From: Microbacterium sp. 70-16
GTDB lineage: Bacteria; Actinomycetota; Actinomycetes; Actinomycetales; Microbacteriaceae
NCBI RefSeq assembly: GCF_001898315.1
Contig: NZ_MKTQ01000028.1
Coordinates: 122,832-186,831, forward strand
Direction of reading: 5' to 3'
Length of the DNA: 64,000 bases
Part shown: positions 16,020 through 25,228 of the stretch, piece by piece
How positions within the stretch are numbered: position 1 is the first letter of the stretch
Layout: each line of letters begins with the position of its first letter
Translations under genes and position numbers: made by a program
Notes under the pieces: generated by a model
Database searches by the model: none
What the model was told of the DNA's origin: nothing
What the model saw: only the letters and a program-made list of their open reading frames with translations

Positions 16020-18002
16020 ATGGAGAGCGAGACAGAGATGGCGCCGACACGCTTCGCGGGTCCGTTGGCCGTCGAGCTCGACGCCCTGTCACTGACCAGT
16101 CTGCCCCTGGTCGCGCCCGACGACGCGCTGCCGCTGCCCCCGGCATCTGATCGTGAGGTGTGGGATGCCGTCGATGCCGCCACGCTCGCCGAGCTTGGCA
16201 CCGTGGCCGAGTCCGAGCGCGGAACGCCCTGGCCGCAGCCGCTCGCGAGCCAGGCCGTGCGCGTGCACCGCGACGGCGATCGCGAGGTGTGGGAGCGCCC
16301 GGCCTTCGAACGCCAGCGCCGGCTCAGCCGCGCCGCCGTCATGGCGGCGACGACGGGCGACGACGTGTGGCTCGACGAGGTGGCCGACGGCGTCGTGCTG
16401 CTGTGCGAGCAGTCGTCGTGGTGCTGGCCCGCGCACGACGACACGCTCGAACGCCACGGCGCCGTGCTCGCGACGACGACCGATCCGTTCCTCGATCTCG
16501 GCGCGGGTGAGGCCGTCGCGCAGCTCGCCTGGATCGACCAGCTGCTCGGCGCACAGCTCGACGAGCGGTACCCCGGCCTGCGGGCACGCATCCGCGACGA
16601 GGCCCGCCGGCGCGTCATCGACCCCTTCGTCACCCGCCGCGACTGGCACTGGATCGGGCTGGACGGCGACGTGCACAACTGGAACCCGTGGATCCACGGC
16701 AACGTCCTCGTCGCCGCTCTGCGACTGCTGGATGCCCCGGACGAGAGCGCGCTGCGCGCCGAGGTCGTGCGCCTTTCCGTCGAAGGACTCGACCGCTACG
16801 TCGCGGCACTGCCCGCCGACGGCGCGATCGACGAGGGGTACGAGTACTGGTGGAACGGCGCCTGCCGTGCCCTCGAGGCACTCGACGTGCTCGCGCACGC
16901 GACCGGCTCGGTCGTCGAACTCGGCGCGCGCGTGCCGGCGCTGCGCGCGACGGTCGCGTTCCCGCACCGCATGCACCTCGGCGGGCCGTGGTACCTCAAT
17001 CTCGCCGACGGTCAGGCGCGGCCGGTCGAGCCCAAGCCGTGGCACGCGCTCTACCGCGCGGCGCTGCGCGCGGGCGACGCCGCCTCGGCGGCGCACGCGC
17101 GCGCCCAGCTGATGGCGGGAGCGCCCGTCGCCGATGCGGCGTCGGGCGCGGGGCGACTGCTGCGCGCTCTCGCCGATGCGGAGTGGCGCGATGCGACATC
17201 CGCCGCTGCTGTGGCCGCTGGCGCCTCTGGCGCGGGCGGCGCGCCGACGGGCGAGTGGCTCGCCGAGAGCCTGTGGCTGCCCGACGTCGAAGTGCTGCTC
17301 GCGCGCGAGCGAGCCGGCACGGCGGCCGGGCTCACCCTCGCGATCAAGGGTGGCCACAACGGCGAGCACCACAACCACAACGACGTCGGCTCGTTCGTCG
17401 TCGCCCGCGACGGCGTGCCCGTGCTCGTCGATGCGGGGCGCCCGACGTACACGAAGCAGACGTTCGGGCCCGACCGCTACGACATCTGGACGATGCAGAG
17501 CCAGTGGCACAGCCTGCCCGTCGTCGCGGGAGGCGGGCAGCCACCGGGTGCGCGGTTCCGCGCCCGGTCCGTTGCGGCCGCGCCGGCGGATGCCACGATG
17601 AGCCTCGACCTGGCATCCGCCTATGACGTCCCCGGCCTCACCTCGCTTGTGCGCACGGCACACCTCGATCGCGCCACCGGGCAGGTCTCGATCCATGACC
17701 GGTGGGAGGCCGACGGTGAGGTCGACGGCGAGCTCGACGTCGTCGAGCACCTGATCGTTGCGGGCGAGGTCGAACTCATCCCCGGCGGCGCGCGGGTGCA
17801 TCCCGTCGGCGGTGGCGGCACGGTGCTGTTGCGCTGGGATGGGGGCCTCGACGCGCAGCTCGACGTGCGCGAGCTCGACGACCCGATGCTCACGGCGGTG
17901 TGGGGCACGCACCTCACTCGCGTGCGGATCGATGTCGCTACGCGCGGCACGTTCCACCTGACGGTAGAAAGAGACGACATGATCGCCAAGGATCACCGAT
18001 GA
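16020..18002 (+). CDS. Heparinase II/III-like protein (putative polysaccharide lyase)
   Basis: 660 residues with the two-part build of heparinase II/III proteins: an N-terminal alpha/alpha toroid (about 50-340) with W-H-W-I-G-L-D-G-D-V-H-N-W-N-P-W, E-G-Y-E-Y-W-W-N-G and M-H-L-G-G-P-W-Y, then a beta-sandwich from about 420 containing G-G-H-N-G-E-H-H-N-H-N-D-V-G-S-F. The latter is the family signature with metal-binding histidines. No signal peptide, so it would act on imported oligosaccharides. The activity (lyase on uronate-containing glycans) is likely from context, but the exact substrate is unknown. Its stop overlaps the regulator start by four bases. Confidence 0.87.
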   Translation: MESETEMAPTRFAGPLAVELDALSLTSLPLVAPDDALPLPPASDREVWDAVDAATLAELGTVAESERGTPWPQPLASQAVRVHRDGDREVWERPAFERQRRLSRAAVMAATTGDDVWLDEVADGVVLLCEQSSWCWPAHDDTLERHGAVLATTTDPFLDLGAGEAVAQLAWIDQLLGAQLDERYPGLRARIRDEARRRVIDPFVTRRDWHWIGLDGDVHNWNPWIHGNVLVAALRLLDAPDESALRAEVVRLSVEGLDRYVAALPADGAIDEGYEYWWNGACRALEALDVLAHATGSVVELGARVPALRATVAFPHRMHLGGPWYLNLADGQARPVEPKPWHALYRAALRAGDAASAAHARAQLMAGAPVADAASGAGRLLRALADAEWRDATSAAAVAAGASGAGGAPTGEWLAESLWLPDVEVLLARERAGTAAGLTLAIKGGHNGEHHNHNDVGSFVVARDGVPVLVDAGRPTYTKQTFGPDRYDIWTMQSQWHSLPVVAGGGQPPGARFRARSVAAAPADATMSLDLASAYDVPGLTSLVRTAHLDRATGQVSIHDRWEADGEVDGELDVVEHLIVAGEVELIPGGARVHPVGGGGTVLLRWDGGLDAQLDVRELDDPMLTAVWGTHLTRVRIDVATRGTFHLTVERDDMIAKDHR

Positions 18003-19108
18003 CCGAGCAGAACCCCACCGCGCCGCAGGCGGCCCTCCTCGGTGCTGAGCGGCGCGCGTATGTCCTCACCGCCCTCGCCCGCGACGGCGTCGTGCGCATG
18101 GCGCAGCTGACGGAAGAGCTGGACGTCGCGCCCGTCACCCTCCGCCGCGACTTCGCGCAGATGGAGAAGGAGGGACTGCTCGTCCGGGTGCACGGCGGCG
18201 CGGTCGCGCCCAGCGGCGGCGTGACCCTGCCCGAGCAGGCGGTCAAGCCCACCACCGGCACGATCGCGGTGCTCGTGCCGTCGCTGAACTACTACTGGCC
18301 GGGCGTCATCCGCGGCATCGAAGCCGAGGCGCGCCGCCGCGGTCTCACGCCGATCCTGCGCGGCGCGTCGTACGAGCTGCAGGACGAGCGTCCCGTGCTC
18401 GAGCGCCTCGTCGCCGAGCAGGATGTGCGCGGATTCATCGTCGCCCCCAACACCGACACGCCGCACGCGCAAGACGTCGTGCAGTGGCTCAAGGCATCCG
18501 GCCTGCCGAGCGTCTTCGTCGAGCGCGACGCCGTGCTGCTGCCGAGCGGCGAGCCCGTCGAGAACGTCGTGACCGACCACGCGCTGGGCGCCGTGTTCGC
18601 GGCACGCCACCTTGCTTCGCTCGGCCACCGCAAGGTGGGGCTCATCCTGTCGCGCGACTCTCCCACCAGCCGCAAGATCGCCCGCGGCTGGGACACCGCG
18701 TGCGCCGAGCTCGAGCTGCAGCCCTCCGACCACTTCGAGCAGTACTTCCCCGATCGCGCGCGCGCGAACTTCTCGGTCGCCGTCGACGACGCGATCGACA
18801 CCGCGCTGCGCACCGGCGTGACGGGACTGCTCATCCACTCCGACCCCGAGGCGATGGCGTTCATCGACATCGCACTCAACCGCGGACTCGCCGTGCCGCG
18901 CGACCTCTCGGTCGTCGCGTACGACGACGAAGTCGCCCAGCTGTTCACCCCCGGTTTGACGGCCGTGAGCCCGCCACGCGCGGCCGTGGGAGCTGCAGCG
19001 GTCGACCTGCTCGCGCGGCGCTTGGAAGACCCGACGCGACCCGTGCACCGCGTGACGCTGAACCCGTCGCTGAACGTCCGGCAGTCCACCGCCGCCGTCC
19101 GCGCATGA
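17999..19108 (+). CDS. Hybrid regulator: DeoR-type HTH with LacI-type sensor domain
   Basis: 369 residues. Residues about 17-68 are a DeoR helix-turn-helix with V-T-L-R-R-D-F and the closing V-R-V-H-G-G-A. From about 87 onward the protein is a LacI/periplasmic-binding sensor: [32 protein letters not shown] and L-S-V-V-A-Y-D-D-E. It lacks both the LacI DNA-binding hinge and the usual DeoR sugar-phosphate sensor, so it should respond to a free sugar. ATG 17999 is fused to the lyase stop and its stop to the acyltransferase start. Confidence 0.9.
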   Translation: MTEQNPTAPQAALLGAERRAYVLTALARDGVVRMAQLTEELDVAPVTLRRDFAQMEKEGLLVRVHGGAVAPSGGVTLPEQAVKPTTGTIAVLVPSLNYYWPGVIRGIEAEARRRGLTPILRGASYELQDERPVLERLVAEQDVRGFIVAPNTDTPHAQDVVQWLKASGLPSVFVERDAVLLPSGEPVENVVTDHALGAVFAARHLASLGHRKVGLILSRDSPTSRKIARGWDTACAELELQPSDHFEQYFPDRARANFSVAVDDAIDTALRTGVTGLLIHSDPEAMAFIDIALNRGLAVPRDLSVVAYDDEVAQLFTPGLTAVSPPRAAVGAAAVDLLARRLEDPTRPVHRVTLNPSLNVRQSTAAVRA

Positions 19109-20784
19109 CGGTCGACCCGTTCCAGCACTCGCCGTGGTCGTTCTGGGACGAGGCCGATCCCGCCGCGCAACGCGCGCAGCTGGCCGCGCAGGCTTCACTG
19201 CTTGACGCTCACCCGGCGTGGCGGTTCGGGGCGCGGTGCTTCGTGTCGGATCTTGCCTCGGTCGACGCCGAAGAGCTGACGCTCGGCGACGGCACCTACC
19301 TCGCCGCCGGCAGCTACGTGACCGGCACGGTGCGCCTCGGTCGTGACGTGAGCGTCAACCCGTACACGGTCGTGCGGGGCGACGTTGAGATCGGCGACGC
19401 GACCCGCATCGGCGCACACACGTCGATCCTCGGGTTCAACCACACGATGGACGATCCCGACGTCGAGATCCGCCTGCAGCCGCTGGCCTCTCGTGGCATC
19501 CGCATCGGCGACGACGTCTGGATCGGATCGCACGTGGTCGTGCTCGACGGCGTGACCGTCGGATCGCGCGCCGTACTCGCCGCGGGCGCCGTCGTCACCA
19601 AGGACGTGCCCGCCGGAGCGGTCGTCGGCGGCAATCCGGCGCGGCTGCTGAAGTGGCGGGTGGAGCCTGTGGCTGCTGGGGCGGGTGTTGAGGCTCTTGC
19701 TGGTGAGGGCGTCGCCGCTGGTGCTGGTGCGGGTGTTGAGCCTCTTGCTGATGCGGCTGCCGACTCACTGGTCGCGCGGCTGGGTGCGTTCGCGGATGCC
19801 GCGCGGGCGGATGCCGCGGATGTGCTCGCGCGATCGTGGGACGAGGCATCCCGTGCCTTCGTCGACGGGCCCGGCGAGCCGATATCGCTGCGGGCGCACT
19901 GCGACGCCGTCGAGATCTCCGACCTGCTGCTGGGCACTGTGCCGCCGCAGCTGTCGCGCGAGCGGGTGCGTGATCGGATCGACGGGTGGCCGCTCGACGA
20001 CGGCACCGACCCGGCATATCGCGTGCTGTGCGCGGGCTACGCGCTCGACCTGCTCGGCAGCAGGTTCACCGCGCTGCCCGAACTCGACTCGGCGGCGGCG
20101 CTCGTCGCGCGGCTGGATGCCCTGCCGTGGCAGAGCGACCCGTGGCACGCGGGGCACTGGGTCGACTCGTTCGGGACGGCGCTGCGGTGGCGGCGCGGCG
20201 CGGGGGCTGCGGTGCCTGCCGGCTACGCCGAGGCGCTGTTCGGCTGGCTCGTGACGCACGCCGACCCCGAGACCGGTGTGTGGGGGCGCGGCTCGCAGCG
20301 AGACGGGATGCTCCTGCCCGTGAACGGGTTCTACCGGGCATCCCGCGGCACGTTCGCGCAGTTCGGCGTGCCGGTGCCGTTTCCCGAGCGGGTCATCGAC
20401 ACGGTGCTCGCGCACGCGCGCGACGAGCGCTACTTCGCGCGCGAGCGGCAGAACGCCTGCAACGTGCTCGATGTCGCGCACCCCCTCTGGCTCACCCGCG
20501 GGTCGGGTCATCGCACCGACGAGGTGACGGCGCTCGCGCGCAGGCTGCTTGAGGATGCGCTGGGCCGGTGGCATCCCGGCGCCGGCATGTCGTTCGGTCC
20601 TTCGGGCGATGGGGGTGCGCTGTCTCTTTCGGGCGGGCCTGGGCTGGGGGCTGGGCCCGGGCCCGGGCTGCAGGGCACCGAGATGTGGCTCGCGATCGTC
20701 TGGTACCTCGCGGATCTCGTCGGCCTGTCGGATGCCCTGGGCTATCGCCCCCGCGGCGTGCACCGGCCGGAGGCCGCCTTCTAG
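19105..20784 (+). CDS. Fusion of hexapeptide acyltransferase with a toroid-like C-terminal domain
   Basis: 559 residues. Residues 45-184 are a left-handed beta-helix acetyltransferase with hexapeptide repeats, a probable catalytic histidine in F-N-H-T-M-D-D-P (111-118) and the closing G-N-P-A-R motif. Residues 186-218 form a Gly/Ala-rich linker containing A-G-A-G-V-E twice, from a direct DNA repeat near 19676 and 19724. Residues about 225-559 form a separate domain of helical hairpins with [22 protein letters not shown] and [13 protein letters not shown], resembling alpha/alpha-barrel glycan-active proteins. Fusion is continuous, with ATGA overlap to the regulator. Function unknown; acylation of a sugar is inferred for the N-terminal part. 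Confidence 0.85.
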   Translation: MTVDPFQHSPWSFWDEADPAAQRAQLAAQASLLDAHPAWRFGARCFVSDLASVDAEELTLGDGTYLAAGSYVTGTVRLGRDVSVNPYTVVRGDVEIGDATRIGAHTSILGFNHTMDDPDVEIRLQPLASRGIRIGDDVWIGSHVVVLDGVTVGSRAVLAAGAVVTKDVPAGAVVGGNPARLLKWRVEPVAAGAGVEALAGEGVAAGAGAGVEPLADAAADSLVARLGAFADAARADAADVLARSWDEASRAFVDGPGEPISLRAHCDAVEISDLLLGTVPPQLSRERVRDRIDGWPLDDGTDPAYRVLCAGYALDLLGSRFTALPELDSAAALVARLDALPWQSDPWHAGHWVDSFGTALRWRRGAGAAVPAGYAEALFGWLVTHADPETGVWGRGSQRDGMLLPVNGFYRASRGTFAQFGVPVPFPERVIDTVLAHARDERYFARERQNACNVLDVAHPLWLTRGSGHRTDEVTALARRLLEDALGRWHPGAGMSFGPSGDGGALSLSGGPGLGAGPGPGLQGTEMWLAIVWYLADLVGLSDALGYRPRGVHRPEAAF

Positions 20785-20795
20785 GGCGTTGGGGC

Positions 20796-20882
20796 GCAGT
20801 TTGGGGTCGCGTGTTGTCGCTTCCGCCGGGCTGAGACGACCACGGGCGACCCCAAACCCCGCTGACGGCGTTCGAGGAGCGC
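20796..20882. repeat. Palindromic repeat family B, copy 3
   Basis: CAGTTTGGGGTCGC pairs with GCGACCCCAAAC at 20846-20857. The tail to 20882 is identical over 23 bases to that of copy 2. It lies between convergent genes. Confidence 0.88.
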
Positions 20883-20915
20883 AAAAACCTCGCGCAGAGG
20901 GGGTTTCTCACGGGG

Positions 20916-21836
20916 TCAGAGGGTGACGACGACCTTCCCGCGCACGTGGCCGCCGCGCTGCAACGCGATCGCCTCGTCGATCCGCTCGACGGGGAAGGAT
21001 GCCTCGATGGGCAACGTCACCGCGCCGTCCGCGATCAGCTGCGCGATGCGCGCTGGCGCATCGGGGGCGGATGCCGCTCCACCCGTCGCGATCGCACCGT
21101 ACGGCGGAGTCGGTCCACCCGCGATCGTCGCGATGCGCTCCCCCGGAACGCCGAGCGCGGCCGCCGCGACGGCCGTGTCCGTGCCGTGCAGGTCGATGGC
21201 CGCGGTCACGCCGTCGCCGGCGACGGCGCGGACGGCCTCGACGAGTCCGTCGCCGTACGCCACTGGGATCGCCCCGAGGCCCTTCAAGAACTCGTGATTG
21301 GCCGGCGAGGCCGTTGCGATGACGGTCGCGCCCGCGGCGACGGCCAACTGCACCGTGATGACTCCGACGCCGCCCGCGGCACCGCCGATCAGCACCGTGT
21401 CGCCCGCGGTGACGCCGACCGCGCTCAGCGCGGCATCCGCCGTACGTGTCGCGATCCACAGCGTCGCGGCGGTTTCGTCGTCGAGCCCCTCGGGGGTGTG
21501 GGCGAGGTTGCTGACGTCAGGCGTGAGCACGATGTGGTCGGCGACGGCGCGGCCGCGCGCACTGCCGAAGACGCGGTCGCCGACGGCGAAGCCGGTCACG
21601 CCGTCGCCGACCTCGTCGACGACGCCGGCGAAGTCGTTGCCGAACCCGGCCGGAGCGGTCACACCGAACGCGGCCGCGGCCTGCGGGTGCGTCGCGATCT
21701 TCCAGTCGACGGGGTTCAGACCGGCCGCGTGCACGCGCACGCGCACCTCGCCCGCGCCGGCGACGGGGTCGGGCCGGTCGATGATCTCCAGGACGATGGG
21801 ATCGGCGATCTCCTGCTGCTGTACGAATCTGCTCAT
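20916..21836 (-). CDS. NADPH:quinone-reductase-like MDR oxidoreductase
   Basis: 306 residues, medium-chain dehydrogenase fold without catalytic zinc. N-terminal GroES-like part with H-A-A-G-L-N-P-V-D-W-K and G-N-D-F-A-G-V-V; nucleotide motif G-G-A-A-G-G-V-G-V near 150-158. This is the quinone-oxidoreductase type that uses NADPH. Start is the ATG at 21836; upstream in-frame sequence translates repeats. It stands alone, convergent with the acyltransferase, and seems unrelated to the sugar loci. Confidence 0.88.
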   Translation of the reverse strand: MSRFVQQQEIADPIVLEIIDRPDPVAGAGEVRVRVHAAGLNPVDWKIATHPQAAAAFGVTAPAGFGNDFAGVVDEVGDGVTGFAVGDRVFGSARGRAVADHIVLTPDVSNLAHTPEGLDDETAATLWIATRTADAALSAVGVTAGDTVLIGGAAGGVGVITVQLAVAAGATVIATASPANHEFLKGLGAIPVAYGDGLVEAVRAVAGDGVTAAIDLHGTDTAVAAAALGVPGERIATIAGGPTPPYGAIATGGAASAPDAPARIAQLIADGAVTLPIEASFPVERIDEAIALQRGGHVRGKVVVTL

Positions 21837-21900
21837 GAGGGTTTCGACGCTGGGCAGCCCGGGATCATTCCCGCCGGCGCTCGTCTTCGCTGCGCGCGTG

Positions 21901-22055
21901 GCAGTTTGGGGTCGCGTGGCTGTTGGGGGTCGCGTGGTGTCGCCACCGCCGTGCTGAGACGACCACGAGCGACCCCAAACCGCACGTGCGCCAAGTTTGG
22001 GGTCGCGCGGTGTCGCCTCCACCGCCCCGAGGCGACCACAGGCGACCCCAAACCG
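21901..22055. repeat. Palindromic repeat family B, copies 4 and 5 in tandem
   Basis: Two units side by side. Copy 4 (21901-21982) starts GCAGTTTGGGGTCGCGTGG, contains an extra partial left arm near 21925, and ends GCGACCCCAAAC. Copy 5 (21993-22053) starts AAGTTTGGGGTCGCGCGG and ends GCGACCCCAAAC. They fill most of the gap between two minus-strand genes. Confidence 0.88.
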
Positions 22056-22063
22056 CCGCGCGG

Positions 22064-23014
22064 CTACCCGTACGTGATCGCCACGCTCGTCTCGATGACC
22101 TCGCCGGGCGAGACGCGCACCGCGCGGGTCTGCTCCGACTCCCGCTCGGGCTCGAACAGCGGCGCATTCGCCGGCTCGATGCCCAGCGCCCACCCGCCAC
22201 GCGTGGGCAGCACCCACTGGTAGCACCGCGGCAGAGTGCCCGCCGACCATGCCACTTCGGTGCGGCGCCCGTCGGGCGTCGTGACGATCGCGCGAGCCGT
22301 GCCATCGTCCGCGCGCACCCCGATATGTGCGAACACCGTCTCTTCTGTGTGCTGGATGGGATCGGGCAGCACCGTGGCATCCGGCACGCTCTGCGTGTGC
22401 TCGCGGGCGATCGTGCGCTCCGCTTCGATCGAGACACGGGCACCCGGCGCGATCGCCGGGGCCCCGAGGTTGACGTGGTACAGCAGCGCGACGGGCGCGG
22501 GCTCCAGACCGAGGTTCTCGACGCGGTCGTGCACACGCAGTGCCTCGTCGACCGTGCTGGTGGTGATGGCCCGGCGGATGCGGACGTGCCGGCCGAACAT
22601 GTGCACGTCGTCGATCGTGCCCGTGATCTCGACGCTGACGCCCGCCGGAGACAGGGTACGGCGCCACGCGACATCGTGCGCCGGCGTTGCGCTGTGTCTG
22701 CCGTGCAGGGCCCCGTCGCGCGCGACCCCGATCTGGTCGGGGCCGCAAGTCACGAGCAGTCCCCCGAGAAAGCGATCTCCCCAGCCACGCCCGGGGCCCG
22801 GATCGGTCTCGATCGGCGAGCGCCAGGCGACGGGTGTTCCCCGCCACCAGGCCCCGCCGATGTCGAGCCCGCGATCGGGCAGGACGTCGAACGACCAGCC
22901 GTCTGCGACTCGCACGGTGATCCGACGGATGCCCCGTTCATCGCGTCCCTCGACGACGTCCACAGCGGCCGTCGGGCGCAACAGCCCCGCCCGCAGCAGG
23001 TCGGCGACGGTCAC
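22064..23014 (-). CDS. DUF4432 family protein (aldose-1-epimerase-like)
   Basis: 316 residues of the galactose-mutarotase-like beta-sandwich superfamily. Visible pieces include F-D-V-L-P-D-R-G-L-D-I-G, L-L-V-T-C-G, L-H-G-R and the late N-A-P-L-F-E. DUF4432 members sit in sugar operons and are thought to interconvert sugar anomers. The ATG overlaps the stop of the phosphomannose-isomerase-like gene by four bases (ATGA). Last gene of the second sugar locus. Confidence 0.85.
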   Translation of the reverse strand: MTVADLLRAGLLRPTAAVDVVEGRDERGIRRITVRVADGWSFDVLPDRGLDIGGAWWRGTPVAWRSPIETDPGPGRGWGDRFLGGLLVTCGPDQIGVARDGALHGRHSATPAHDVAWRRTLSPAGVSVEITGTIDDVHMFGRHVRIRRAITTSTVDEALRVHDRVENLGLEPAPVALLYHVNLGAPAIAPGARVSIEAERTIAREHTQSVPDATVLPDPIQHTEETVFAHIGVRADDGTARAIVTTPDGRRTEVAWSAGTLPRCYQWVLPTRGGWALGIEPANAPLFEPERESEQTRAVRVSPGEVIETSVAITYG

Positions 23015-23985
23015 GGTGCCGGCGGTCGCGCGACGAGCACTTCACCGTCGCCACGCACGGTCAGCGCTCCGTCGGCCGCCGCGACGAGCAACGTCGTGCC
23101 TCGAGGCGCGGGCTCGCCATCGATCTCGAGATCGCCCGCAGTCACGACGACGATCGCGAAGCCGGCGGCGATCTGCGCCGTTCCCGACACGGGCATCCGC
23201 TCGAGCCGGAAGTACACGTCGGCATCGACGGGGAACACCGAGCCGGATGCCGGTGCCGCATGCACCAACTGTGCGACCTGAGCCGCGGAGCGCCCGGTAC
23301 GCGAAATCGCCTGCAGCGCGACGTCGAACCCGAGGCCGAGGTGACCGTCGGCCGCACCGTCGAGGGCGAACCCGTCCCATTCGAGCAGGATCGACAGGTC
23401 TTCGGGCTGCTGCAGTTCCAGCAGCAGAACGCCGGCACCGATCGCGTGGAGCTCGCCCGGCGGCACCCACACGACATCACCGGGAGCGACGTCGATCTGG
23501 TGCAGCAGGCCAAGCAACGCCATGACGTCCTGTGAGTCGACGAGCGCACGCAGCGCACCGGCATCGATGTCGTCACGGAGCCCCACGTGCACGGTTCCTC
23601 CGCTGAGGATGTACCAGGCCTCCGCCTTGCCGTGCGCACGGCCGAGGTGCGTCGCGGCGAAGTCGTCGTGCGGATGCCCGTGCACGGGTAGCCGCTGCCC
23701 CGCATCGAGAAGCTTGACCAACAGCCGCGCGTCGGCGCCCCAGCGGGCGGCGTGTGCCGCGCCCAGCCAGGTCTGAGGATCGGCGGCGATCGCGTCACGC
23801 AACAGCGTTCCGTCGGGCAGTCGCGTCAGCCCGACTTCCGCTTCGCCGGCGACGGTCGTCGTCGAGCCGACCCAGTCCTCCGGCTCACGCTCGCCCGCGA
23901 CGGGCTCGCCGCGGAAGGCGGTGATCTGCGCGCCGCCGCGGTAGAAGCGCTCCGCGGGTCGGTTCGAGCTCAGGCGGATGGGCAT
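23011..23985 (-). CDS. Class I mannose-6-phosphate isomerase-like protein
   Basis: 324 residues, cupin. The zinc-site pattern is recognisable: P-V-H-G-H-P (His pair), G-K-A-E-A-W-Y-I-L (Glu) and P-P-G-E-L-H-A-I-G (His). Length and order fit short type I phosphomannose isomerases, which interconvert an aldose- and a ketose-6-phosphate. The true substrate may be another sugar phosphate, because the partners are an ADP-dependent-kinase-like protein and a class II aldolase. It lies ten bases below the kinase-like gene. Confidence 0.85.
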   Translation of the reverse strand: MPIRLSSNRPAERFYRGGAQITAFRGEPVAGEREPEDWVGSTTTVAGEAEVGLTRLPDGTLLRDAIAADPQTWLGAAHAARWGADARLLVKLLDAGQRLPVHGHPHDDFAATHLGRAHGKAEAWYILSGGTVHVGLRDDIDAGALRALVDSQDVMALLGLLHQIDVAPGDVVWVPPGELHAIGAGVLLLELQQPEDLSILLEWDGFALDGAADGHLGLGFDVALQAISRTGRSAAQVAQLVHAAPASGSVFPVDADVYFRLERMPVSGTAQIAAGFAIVVVTAGDLEIDGEPAPRGTTLLVAAADGALTVRGDGEVLVARPPAP

Positions 23986-23994
23986 GCAGATCTC

Positions 23995-25194
23995 CTAGTG
24001 AGAGGTCAGGGGCAGCGCCGCGCGCGGCGCGAGGAACCCGCCGACGAAACTGTCGCCGAGTCCGATGGTCGTGGGGTGCGCGACGTCAGCGACCACGGCG
24101 GTGACGCCGGCGCTCGCCGGTGCGGCGGCTTCGACACCCGCGACGACGCGAGCGCCACCGGCGTGGCGCGGCAGCCGCGCGGTCTGCTCGAGGTCATCCG
24201 GTCCGAAGACGTCGCCCAGCCGGTAACGGGTGGCCGACACGCGCACCGCACTCTCCAGCGCAACGCGGTGGTGCGCGGCATCCGGGCCGACCGCGATCGC
24301 CCAGTAGCGGGTGTGCACGACAAGGGCCGGGGCCGGGATGAGACGGTGCGCTTCGGCGAGCGCCGCGGTCACATCGGCCGCGTCGAGCAGGTTCACCGCA
24401 CGGCCGACATACTCCTGCAGCTCGTCTTCGTTCATGCCATACACGTCGATGCGCGGCAGCAGTCGGTCGCGCGCGATGCCGGCGAACTCGCGCCGGTAGA
24501 ACCCGGCATCCTCGTAGTACACGAGAGCGTCTGCGGAAAGACTCCGCATCGCGGTCTCGAGATCATCGAGGCGACGGCCCAGCAACGCGGCATCCTGCAT
24601 CGTGTTGAACCCCGAGACGAGGAACGCATCCGCATCGGCGAGGGTCTCTGCGAGTTCGGGGGCAAGCGCCATCTCGCGGTTCGGCCGGTCGTTCGCGAAG
24701 ATCAGCCGATTGGCCGACGACGAGATCACGTCGCCGTCGATCAGTCGGATCAGCGCACCGACCGGGTACTGGACGATCAGGTGCGGGTCGAGGGTGTCCT
24801 CGGTGGCCGAGCAGATCCACGAGATCGACGGCGGCATGAGCCGGCGCACGTTGTCGTCGATGCTCACGAGGTGCTGCACGCTGGGAATGCCGAGGCGATC
24901 CAGCGCCAGTCCCGCGCGCACTCCCGTGCCGCCGAGGGTGATCTGCGTGTCGAAGCGCGCGGCGAACGACTCCAGCGTCGCCGAGGCGTCGACGAACCGC
25001 TCGCCGCCCGATCCTGAGGCGAGAAACCCCAGGATCGTGACGACGAGCGCGCGTTCATCGGTGATCGGCGCCGTCGTGGTCAGCTCGCCCCGCCGCACGC
25101 CGTGCGTGCGGGCGAGCTGTTCGACGACATCGGCATCCCAACGGATCTCGTAGTCGACGGTGCCGCCGAGTCCGAGTACCAGTCGACCGCTCAT
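23995..25194 (-). CDS. ADP-dependent glucokinase/phosphofructokinase-like protein
   Basis: 399 residues resembling the ADP-specific kinases of the ribokinase superfamily. It opens L-V-L-G-L-G-G-T-V-D, has the sugar-binding G-G-T-G-V-R-A-G-L-A and F-L-V-S-G-F-N-T-M-Q, and ends with the catalytic G-L-G-D-S-F-V-G-G-F. Such kinases use ADP instead of ATP in archaea; bacterial relatives exist in sugar operons and cofactor use is not certain. The substrate is unknown. ATG 25194 follows the aldolase by 34 bases. Confidence 0.82.
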   Translation of the reverse strand: MSGRLVLGLGGTVDYEIRWDADVVEQLARTHGVRRGELTTTAPITDERALVVTILGFLASGSGGERFVDASATLESFAARFDTQITLGGTGVRAGLALDRLGIPSVQHLVSIDDNVRRLMPPSISWICSATEDTLDPHLIVQYPVGALIRLIDGDVISSSANRLIFANDRPNREMALAPELAETLADADAFLVSGFNTMQDAALLGRRLDDLETAMRSLSADALVYYEDAGFYRREFAGIARDRLLPRIDVYGMNEDELQEYVGRAVNLLDAADVTAALAEAHRLIPAPALVVHTRYWAIAVGPDAAHHRVALESAVRVSATRYRLGDVFGPDDLEQTARLPRHAGGARVVAGVEAAAPASAGVTAVVADVAHPTTIGLGDSFVGGFLAPRAALPLTSH

Positions 25195-25228
25195 GGCGCC
25201 GATCTCCTTCTGTCGCAGGTGTGACGAT

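Noticed and set aside
16089..17996. 635-residue minus-strand frame opposite the heparinase-like gene
   Set aside because: No family motif and unlikely residue usage; the plus strand has the HNHND signature and operon overlap.
21844..22847. N-terminal extension of the oxidoreductase to about 640 residues
   Set aside because: The extra part translates repeat family B and the opposite frame of the DUF4432 gene; ATG 21836 gives normal length.
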